Shown one piece after another: positions 5,396-10,808 of a DNA stretch of 10,808 bases (position 1 is its first letter; each line of letters opens with the position of its first letter). The DNA lies in the NCBI GenBank assembly GCA_021808185.1, contig JAKBCB010000083.1:1-10808 (forward strand), written 5' to 3'. This DNA comes from Pseudomonadota bacterium (GTDB lineage Bacteria; Pseudomonadota; Alphaproteobacteria; Acetobacterales; Acetobacteraceae). The notes beneath the pieces were generated by a model that was given only the letters and a program-made list of their open reading frames with translations, was not told the origin of the DNA and ran no database searches. The translations under genes were made by a program, and so were the position numbers.

Positions 5396-6427
5396 CTACG
5401 CCAGCGGCGCCACCGCGCGGCGTTCGGCGGCTGAGCGGTAGGCGGCGTCCACCAGCGCGTAGGTGCGCAGATTGTCCGCCCCGGAGGTCTGCGGCGCGCG
5501 GCCGGTGCGCAGGCACTCGATCCAATGGCGCTGCGTGTTCAGCACGCTTTCCTGCGCGGTGTGCCAGGGCTGCGAGGTCCAGGACAGCAACGGGCTATCG
5601 ACCATCTCCTCGCGCGTGACGCCATCGCTCAGCACGCTCATGCGGTAGCCCAGGTGCAACTGCACGCTGCCGCGCGTGCCTTCGATGTGGACCAGGGTCT
5701 GCGGGAACGGCTCGGGCGAGATCTGGCTGGAATAGGAGCAATCGACGATGCTGGTTGCGCCCGAACGATGGCGCAGCATCATCGTCGCCATGTCCTCGGC
5801 GACGATGTTCGGCCGGATCTGCTGGGTCTGCGCGTACACCGTCTCGGCCTCGCCGAAATAGACGCGCGCCATGTCGAGCACATGGATGCCGAGATCGAGG
5901 ATGATGAATTTCTCCTCGCGCGCCAGATAGGGCTGGCCGGCGATGATGTCGTAGCCGGTGCGGAAGCTGACGCGGCCGAAATACGGCGTGCCGATCTCGC
6001 CCGCCTCCAGCACGCGGCGCACCGCCATCAGTGGCGCCTGGAAGCGGAAATTCTCGTGCACCATCAGCGGCACGCCGGCGGCGTTGCAGGCGCCGACCAT
6101 CGCCACGCAATCGTCCCAAGTGGGGGCGAAGGGCTTCTGCACGATGGTCGGCACCCTGTGCCGCGCGGCGAGTTCGACCAGCGCGCGATGCGTCGGCATC
6201 GTGGTGGCGATATCGACGAAGTCCAGTTTCTGGCTGGCGAACATTTCCTCGGCGTTGTCGTACCACGCGGGCACGCGAAATGTCTCCGCCGCCGCCTTGG
6301 CTTTCGCCGCATCCTTGTCGCAGACGGCGACCAGCCGCACGTCCGCGATGTCGTTCCAGGCGTGCAGGTGGTTTTGCGCGAAGAAGCCGCAGCCGATGAC
6401 CGCGCCGCGCACCTTATCGTCCGCCAT
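5396..6427 (-). CDS. Gfo/Idh/MocA family NAD(P)-dependent oxidoreductase
   Basis: The 343-aa product has the two-domain build of the glucose-fructose oxidoreductase / inositol dehydrogenase / MocA family, which oxidises or reduces sugars, inositols and sugar acids at a ring carbon. The Rossmann motif GCGFFA is at residues 12-17, and the dinucleotide region continues through VAVCDKD and DIATTMPTH. The usual EKP box reads QKPF (97-100) with the catalytic lysine K98. The second catalytic segment DLGIHVLD (178-185) supplies D178 and H182. The substrate domain follows (HENFRFQ, then GRVSFRTGYD). It starts at ATG 6427, 3 nt after the stop of the D-2-hydroxyacid dehydrogenase gene, which implies one transcript; the ribosome site is only a G-run. 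The substrate cannot be read from sequence. The set of neighbours argues for sugar or sugar-acid metabolism. Confidence 0.93.
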   Translation of the reverse strand: MADDKVRGAVIGCGFFAQNHLHAWNDIADVRLVAVCDKDAAKAKAAAETFRVPAWYDNAEEMFASQKLDFVDIATTMPTHRALVELAARHRVPTIVQKPFAPTWDDCVAMVGACNAAGVPLMVHENFRFQAPLMAVRRVLEAGEIGTPYFGRVSFRTGYDIIAGQPYLAREEKFIILDLGIHVLDMARVYFGEAETVYAQTQQIRPNIVAEDMATMMLRHRSGATSIVDCSYSSQISPEPFPQTLVHIEGTRGSVQLHLGYRMSVLSDGVTREEMVDSPLLSWTSQPWHTAQESVLNTQRHWIECLRTGRAPQTSGADNLRTYALVDAAYRSAAERRAVAPLA

Positions 6428-6430
6428 CGT

Positions 6431-7465
6431 TCAGGCCCCCATCGCCGGCGACCGGCCCTGCCAGCGCGCATGCTCCAGCACCGCGCGATTGACGAGGCCG
6501 CGCGGGATGTGTCCGTCCGCGACATCGAGCACCGAGCGCACGGCGGACGCGCCGATGCCGGCGAAACACTGGTCCGTCCAGCACAGCGCGTGCGGCGCCA
6601 GGATCACGTTGTCGAGCCGCAACAGCGGATCGTCGATGTCCGGCGGCTCCTGTTCCTGCACGTCCAGGCCGGCGCCGGCGATGCGGCCCTCCTGCAAGAC
6701 CTTCGTCAGCGCCGCCTGATCGACGATCGGGCCGCGCGCGGTGTTGATGAGGTAGGCGGTGGGCTTCATCAGCGCGAGCCGCGCGGCGTTGACCAGATGA
6801 TGTGTCTGCGGCGTCAGCGGGCAACTGACGGAGACGAAATCGCCTTCGCGGAACACCGTCTCCAGATCGACCAGGGTGATGCCGAGGTCGCGCGCCAGAT
6901 CGGGGCTGGCGAACGGGTCGTGCGCGATGAAGCGCATCCCGAACGGGGCGGCGAGGCGGAACAGCTCGGCGCCGATGTTGCCGATGCCGACACTGGCCAG
7001 CGTGCGGCCCATCAGCCCCACGCCCATGTGGTCGCCGCGCCGGGCATAGCCGGCCGCGCCTTCGCGCGTCAGCTTGTCCTTGATAAACAGCTTGCCGGTC
7101 AGCGCGAACAGCAGCGTCAGGATGGCCACCGCGACCGGGCGGCGCACGCCATCCGGCGTGATGGTCAGCGCGATGCCGGCCCCGGTGCAGGCGGGCACGT
7201 CCACCGTGTCGTAGCCGACGCCGAAGCGCGCGACGATGGACAGGCGCCCGTCCGCCGGCACGCTGTCCGGCGCGAAGCGGTTGCCGAGCAGGATCAGCGC
7301 GTCGAATCCGGCCAGTGCGCTCGCGCTCGCGACCTTGCCGAGGGCCACATGCGCGACCTCGACGCCGGGATGCGCGTGCAGCGGGGCGAGATCGAACATC
7401 GGATAGGCGGGCGAGCCATCCGGCTTGACGAAATCGCCGTCGATGGCGACGCGGAATTTGTTCAT
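6431..7465 (-). CDS. D-isomer-specific 2-hydroxyacid dehydrogenase
   Basis: A cytoplasmic NAD(P)-dependent dehydrogenase interconverting a D-2-hydroxyacid and the 2-oxoacid (glyoxylate/hydroxypyruvate reductase or phosphoglycerate-dehydrogenase-like). It has 344 aa. The nucleotide-binding loop GIGNIG is at residues 160-165, preceded by GLMGRTLASV. The catalytic triad is R244 (NTARGPIVD), E273 (DVQEQEPP) and H292 (LAPHALCWTD). The early GVGYDTVDV (82-90) is also characteristic. There is no C-terminal ACT domain, so it is not a regulated serine-pathway enzyme. A ribosome site GGGGGAA at 7477-7471 sits 5 nt before ATG 7465. It is the first gene of the minus-strand group and is followed after 3 nt by the Gfo/Idh/MocA gene. 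The end of the group's pathway may be reduction or oxidation of a 2-keto sugar acid; that is an inference. Confidence 0.94.
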   Translation of the reverse strand: MNKFRVAIDGDFVKPDGSPAYPMFDLAPLHAHPGVEVAHVALGKVASASALAGFDALILLGNRFAPDSVPADGRLSIVARFGVGYDTVDVPACTGAGIALTITPDGVRRPVAVAILTLLFALTGKLFIKDKLTREGAAGYARRGDHMGVGLMGRTLASVGIGNIGAELFRLAAPFGMRFIAHDPFASPDLARDLGITLVDLETVFREGDFVSVSCPLTPQTHHLVNAARLALMKPTAYLINTARGPIVDQAALTKVLQEGRIAGAGLDVQEQEPPDIDDPLLRLDNVILAPHALCWTDQCFAGIGASAVRSVLDVADGHIPRGLVNRAVLEHARWQGRSPAMGA

Positions 7466-7555
7466 GGCCGTTCCCCCGCCCGATTGCGCCGCGCCGCCAC
7501 GGGCCCGGACCGGGGGTGCCGCCGTTTCGCGGACTGTCCCGCCGGCCGCGCGCGG

Positions 7556-7561
7556 TGTCAA
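7556..7561 (-). promoter_or_regulatory. TTGACA, candidate -35 element of the minus-strand group
   Basis: On the minus strand bases 7561-7556 read exactly TTGACA. Seventeen nt further on is GACAGT (7538-7533), a poor match to TATAAT, but -10 elements are often degenerate in alphaproteobacteria while TTGAC is kept. Transcription would begin about 60 nt before ATG 7465. One exact hexamer can occur by chance. Confidence 0.35.
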
Positions 7562-7571
7562 CGCGCCGCGA

Positions 7572-7601
7572 TAGGCAATTGTACCGCAAGCCCGATATAA
7601 G
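7572..7601 (+). promoter_or_regulatory. Candidate promoter TAGGCA-N18-TATAAG for the glycosyltransferase
   Basis: TATAAG (7596-7601) is a good -10 and TAGGCA (7572-7577) matches four of six consensus -35 bases at an 18-nt spacing. It lies in the only A/T-rich patch of the divergent region, about 40 nt before the proposed TTG start, leaving a short leader. This is a plausible but unproven housekeeping promoter. Confidence 0.35.
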
Positions 7602-7628
7602 CGCGGTTCGAGCCTGCCTCCATCGCCG

Positions 7629-7633
7629 CGAGG
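7629..7633 (+). promoter_or_regulatory. CGAGG ribosome site favouring the TTG start at 7642
   Basis: CGAGG lies 8 nt before TTG 7642. No ATG occurs in the glycosyltransferase frame between 7501 and 7800. In-frame alternatives are TTG 7579, upstream inside the presumed promoter, and GTG 7720, further in without a clear ribosome site. TTG 7642 gives the most sensible N-terminus. Confidence 0.45.
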
Positions 7634-7641
7634 TCGCCCCG

Positions 7642-10600
7642 TTGAAGCCGTCCGCCGAGTCCGCCCGGCCCAAGCGCCGCCCCGCCACGCGCCCGACCCA
7701 GGCGGCCGCCCGCGACCCCGTGACCGCTGCCGTGGAGTTTCGCGGCACCAACGCGCTGATCCGCCTGACGCCGGCGGCCGAGGTGGTCGCGGTGGGGCTG
7801 GACGGCGCGGCACTGGCGGCCGATGCCTGGCGCGTGACCGAGGACGGCACGCTGCGCGTGTCGTGCCCGCCGGCCACGTTCGACACCACGGCGCACGCGC
7901 TGCGGCTGGAATTCGCCGAGGCCGACGCGGTGGAGCTGCCGTACCGCTCGATCTACCGCTGCGAGATCGAGCGTATCGACGACACCGTGCTGCGCGGTTG
8001 GATCTACGATTCGTTGCGCCCGACATCCTCGCTCACGCTCGATGTGCGGTGCGGTGCCGGGGAGGTTGCGAGCGTGCGCAACACCATCGACCGCGCGGCG
8101 CTGAAGGCGGCGCGGCCGGAGGTGATCGCGGGCGGCTTCGAGATCCGGTTGCCGCCGCGCCCGGTGCGGGCGGAGCCGGAGGTGGTGGCGATCACCGTGC
8201 GCGGCACCGCGTATCTGCCGTTCGGCCCGATCCTGCGCGGTACCACGCTGCCCGCCGCCGTTGCCGCCATCGCCGCCGCGCGCCGTGGCTTCGGCGGCTC
8301 CGCGCGCGGACTGCTGTTCGGCGGCACGCTGATGCCGGCGATGGTGGACACGCTCGCCGGAAGCCCGCCCGCGCCGGAGGCAGTGCTCGATGGCGCGCGA
8401 CAGCTTCCCGGCCGCGTCGGGCTGCCCCGCCAGGACGCACCGAGCGTGGATGTGATCGTGCCGGTCTATCGCGGGCGGGAGGAGACGCTGGCCTGCATCG
8501 CGAGCGTGCTGGCGAGCGACGATGCCATCGCGCACCGCGTCGTCGTCATCGACGATTGCTCGCCCGAACCCGACCTGTCCGACGCCTTGCGCGCACTGGC
8601 CGAGGCCGGGCGCATCACCTATCTGCGCAACGAGGCGAATCTGGGCTTCGTGCGCAGCGCCAATCGCGGCCTTGCGCTGTCCGCCGAGGCGGATGTCGTG
8701 CTGTTGAATTCGGACACGCTGGTGCCGACGCATTTCCTCGACCGGCTGTACCGCGCGGCCCATGCCGAGGCGGGCATCGCGACCGCGACGCCGCTGTCCA
8801 ACAACGCCACGATTTGCAGCCTGCCGCGCCCGCCGGGCACGCAGGAACCGCCCTACGGACTGGCGGCGAGCGACATCGACGCGCTGGTCGGCGACGCCAA
8901 CGCGGGCCTTGTGCGCGACATCCCGACCGCGCACGGCTTCTGCATGTTCATCACGCGCGCGGCGCTGGACGATGTCGGGCTGTTCGACGCGGAGACGTTC
9001 GGCGCCGGATACGGCGAGGAGAACGATTTCTCGTTGCGCGCGCTGCAACGCGGCTGGCGCAACGTGTGCGCGGCCGATGTGTATGTTGCGCACAAGGGCG
9101 AGGTATCGTTCGCCGAAGCGCGGCAGGCGCTGGTGGCGGCGAACCTGAAGAAGGTCGAGGCGCGGTATCCGTACTATCACGATTTCGTCGCCGATTTCCT
9201 GCGCACCGATCCGCTGCACGACGCACGCAACCGGGTACAGAAAGCGGTCTGGGCGCGCATCGGCCGCATCGTGCTGTTCGTGACCCTCTCGCTGGAAGGC
9301 GGCGCGGTGCGGCATGTCGAGGACATGATGGCGCGGCTGGCCGGCGAGGGATTCCTGGTGCTGGCGTTGGCCACGGGGCGCGATCACGACGGGCGGCCGA
9401 TGCCGGTGGTGCGGCGCTGGGACAGCGAGGAGCAACTGGCCTACCCGCAACCGGCGCCGATCGGCGAGGCGCTGGCGGACATCCTCGATCTGGCGCCGAT
9501 GCTCATCCATGTGCAGCACCTGCTCGACCTGCCGGACGGGGTCGGCGAGTTCGTGCGCGATTGCGGCATCCCATACGCGGTCACGCTGCACGATTTCTTC
9601 TACGGCTGCCCGCGCGTGACGCTGCTGGATGGCGGTGGGCTGTATTGCGGCATCCCGGCGGCGAACAAGTGCACCGCCTGCGTGCGCCAGGGCGGCGCGC
9701 ACGCCATGCTGCACCCGAGCCTGGAGCCGTTTTCGCGCAATGGCGAGGTGTGGCGCGGCAAGTGGGGGCCGCTGCTGCGCGACGCGCATCAGGTGATCGC
9801 GCCGTCGCGCGACACGGCGGAGCGCTACGCGGCGCTGTTCCCTGGCCTGCGCGTGGACGTGCGGCCGCATTTCGCCTCGCCCGGCGCCGCCGCGCCGGAA
9901 CCGGTGGAGGCGCGCGAGGGCTTGCGCGTCGCGGTTCCCGGCGCCATCGGGCCGCAGAAGGGCGCGCGGCAACTGGTGGATCTGGCGCGCCATTGCGGCC
10001 GCTGGGAGGACGACGTGGCGTTCGTCGTCGTCGGCCACACCGACCGCGACCCGGAGCTTGAGGCCTACGCCAACGTCACCCTCGCCGGCACCTACAAGCC
10101 GGGCGAGGCGAACGCGGCGCTGCGCCGCGCCGGCTGCGGGGTGGCGCTGTTCCTGTCGATCTTTCCCGAGACCTATTCGTACACGCTGTCCGAGGCGCTG
10201 GAGGCCGGCATGGTCCCGGTCGCCTACGATTTCGGCGCCATCGCCGAGCGGATGCGCGCACTGGGCGTGGGCGTGCTGGTGCCGCCGCACGCGCCGCCGC
10301 AGCAAGTCGTTGCCGCCATCCGCCGCGCCGCCACGCTGCGCCCGAACGTGCCGCGCGCGGCGATCTGGGGGGCGTACGACAAGCTGTTCGCCGACTATTA
10401 CGCGCCGGCGCTGACCGACCTCGCCGAGGTGATCCCGCCGCCCGACGTGCCGCGCGTGCTGGCGTGGCCGAGCGGGGTGGAGCGCGACGGCTGGTGCGGC
10501 GCCGTGTTGCGCCTGCAAGTCTGGAGCCCGACCCCGCTGCTGCGCGTCGCGGTCTCGTTCTGGGTGCCGCCGGCGGGGCGGTTGCAGGCGGTGGAGGTGG

Positions 10601-10808
10601 CCTGGGCCGGCGCGGGCGAGGGCCGCGTGCTGGCGCGCGCCTTCATGGCCGAGAACGAGGTGCGGCGGGTGGCCTGCCCGCTGCCGGTGGCGGGGCTGCG
10701 CGTGGTCGATCTGGTGTGCCGCTTCGATTTCCTGTTCGGTCTGGCCCCCCCCGATATCCGCCGCGTGGCCGGCATGTTCCATGGCGTCGAGGTCAGCATC
10801 GGCACCGG
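7642..10808 (+). CDS. Large multidomain glycosyltransferase, GT2 plus GT4-like (3' end beyond window)
   Basis: The frame is open from the proposed TTG at 7642 to the window edge: at least 1055 residues and no stop. Residues 1-30 are basic and Pro/Ala-rich. Residues 30-265 look beta-rich and include a GWIYD motif (119-123) like the GWAxDP repeats found beside other bacterial glycosyltransferases. A GT-A domain of family GT2 follows: VIVPVY ending near 276, IDDCS at 303-307, NSDT at 356-359 in place of the DxD box, and GYGEEND at 457-462. From about 541 a GT-B, GT4-like domain begins (VTLSLEGGAVRHVEDM). It has four cysteines, C656, C669, C677 and C680, a phosphate-loop-like GAIGPQKG from 767, and the ExxxxxxxE pair E843/E851 (PETYSYTLSEA). 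A second beta-rich region starts near 930. It probably builds a surface polysaccharide; donor and acceptor are unknown. There is no signal peptide or membrane segment. Confidence 0.9.
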   Translation, partial: MKPSAESARPKRRPATRPTQAAARDPVTAAVEFRGTNALIRLTPAAEVVAVGLDGAALAADAWRVTEDGTLRVSCPPATFDTTAHALRLEFAEADAVELPYRSIYRCEIERIDDTVLRGWIYDSLRPTSSLTLDVRCGAGEVASVRNTIDRAALKAARPEVIAGGFEIRLPPRPVRAEPEVVAITVRGTAYLPFGPILRGTTLPAAVAAIAAARRGFGGSARGLLFGGTLMPAMVDTLAGSPPAPEAVLDGARQLPGRVGLPRQDAPSVDVIVPVYRGREETLACIASVLASDDAIAHRVVVIDDCSPEPDLSDALRALAEAGRITYLRNEANLGFVRSANRGLALSAEADVVLLNSDTLVPTHFLDRLYRAAHAEAGIATATPLSNNATICSLPRPPGTQEPPYGLAASDIDALVGDANAGLVRDIPTAHGFCMFITRAALDDVGLFDAETFGAGYGEENDFSLRALQRGWRNVCAADVYVAHKGEVSFAEARQALVAANLKKVEARYPYYHDFVADFLRTDPLHDARNRVQKAVWARIGRIVLFVTLSLEGGAVRHVEDMMARLAGEGFLVLALATGRDHDGRPMPVVRRWDSEEQLAYPQPAPIGEALADILDLAPMLIHVQHLLDLPDGVGEFVRDCGIPYAVTLHDFFYGCPRVTLLDGGGLYCGIPAANKCTACVRQGGAHAMLHPSLEPFSRNGEVWRGKWGPLLRDAHQVIAPSRDTAERYAALFPGLRVDVRPHFASPGAAAPEPVEAREGLRVAVPGAIGPQKGARQLVDLARHCGRWEDDVAFVVVGHTDRDPELEAYANVTLAGTYKPGEANAALRRAGCGVALFLSIFPETYSYTLSEALEAGMVPVAYDFGAIAERMRALGVGVLVPPHAPPQQVVAAIRRAATLRPNVPRAAIWGAYDKLFADYYAPALTDLAEVIPPPDVPRVLAWPSGVERDGWCGAVLRLQVWSPTPLLRVAVSFWVPPAGRLQAVEVAWAGAGEGRVLARAFMAENEVRRVACPLPVAGLRVVDLVCRFDFLFGLAPPDIRRVAGMFHGVEVSIGT

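Larger units (their letters stand above)
7466..7641. other. Divergent intergenic region between dehydrogenase group and glycosyltransferase
   Basis: This 176-nt stretch has no gene of its own and must hold the start signals for two divergent units. The half next to the dehydrogenase is extremely G/C-rich and contains the small dyad CCCGG-A-CCGGG (7504-7514). The other half, 7570-7600, is distinctly A/T-richer (ATAGGCAATTGTACC, GATATAAG). I see no clear regulator site. Confidence 0.5.

Noticed and set aside
5525..7600. A 691-codon plus-strand frame opposite the two dehydrogenase genes
   Set aside because: It is antisense to genes with complete catalytic motifs, has His/Arg/Gln/Asp-rich composition and no family resemblance.
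7863..10061. A 732-codon plus-strand frame inside the glycosyltransferase
   Set aside because: It is arginine- and alanine-rich, with no motifs. The frame shifted relative to it (from 7642) carries all GT2 and GT4 motifs and stays open to the window end.
7558..10782. A 1074-codon open frame on the minus strand
   Set aside because: It is the complement of the glycosyltransferase. Its product is rich in Arg, His, Gln and Ala without any recognisable domain, as expected for antisense frames of GC-rich genes.
1..10808. CRISPR arrays, tRNA or rRNA genes, insertion sequences and phage genes
   Set aside because: Reading both strands showed no regularly spaced direct repeats, no cloverleaf-like element, and no transposase, integrase or phage protein motif.

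Overview
The window is GC-rich DNA, roughly two thirds G+C by eye and up to about 75% inside the core genes. Gene density is high and the third codon positions are strongly G/C. The products point to a Gram-negative alphaproteobacterium, perhaps a member of the Acetobacteraceae/Rhodospirillales or Sphingomonadales. This is judged from the style of ThyX, AqpZ, the fused mannose-1-phosphate guanylyltransferase/isomerase and the large multidomain glycosyltransferase; it is an inference, not a search result.

Layout, left to right. (1) 1-659, plus strand: the 3' part of thyX, flavin-dependent thymidylate synthase, cut by the window edge. (2) 660-1735: a small accessory segment. It holds a perfect 17-bp inverted repeat, then two overlapping plus-strand genes arranged like a toxin-first toxin-antitoxin module: a 116-aa unknown protein and a 172-aa protein with a C-terminal Xre/HigA-type helix-turn-helix. 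A short unannotated remnant resembling the C-terminus of a phytanoyl-CoA-dioxygenase-like enzyme follows. Base composition drops here (about 53% G+C at 841-900), unlike the flanks. (3) 1736-4012, plus strand: the fused GDP-mannose pyrophosphorylase/phosphomannose isomerase (manC/algA type) and, after a 117-nt gap with two hairpins, an AqpZ-type aquaporin. (4) 4009-7465, minus strand: four genes reading leftward. In transcription order they are a D-2-hydroxyacid dehydrogenase, a Gfo/Idh/MocA oxidoreductase, an aldo/keto reductase of the D-threo-aldose/L-fucose dehydrogenase type, and a 93-aa protein of unknown function. The last one ends convergently with aqpZ, the two stop codons overlapping. 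(5) 7466-7641: a divergent intergenic region. (6) 7642-10808, plus strand: the 5' 1055 codons of a very large multidomain glycosyltransferase (N-terminal beta-rich region, GT2 domain, GT4-like domain, second beta-rich region). It probably starts at TTG and runs off the right edge without a stop.

How the genes may work together: ManC makes GDP-mannose and the large glycosyltransferase carries two predicted transferase domains, so the window may be the edge of a surface-polysaccharide region. The three oxidoreductases form a compact, probably co-transcribed set, most simply read as a small sugar or sugar-acid oxidation pathway. No transporter or regulator for it lies in the window, and its substrate cannot be read from sequence alone.

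Nothing in the window proves a new system. The best candidate for something undescribed is the toxin-antitoxin-like pair with its palindrome, because its first gene belongs to no toxin family I recognise and its second gene carries an unusual domain of about 105 residues ahead of the helix-turn-helix.
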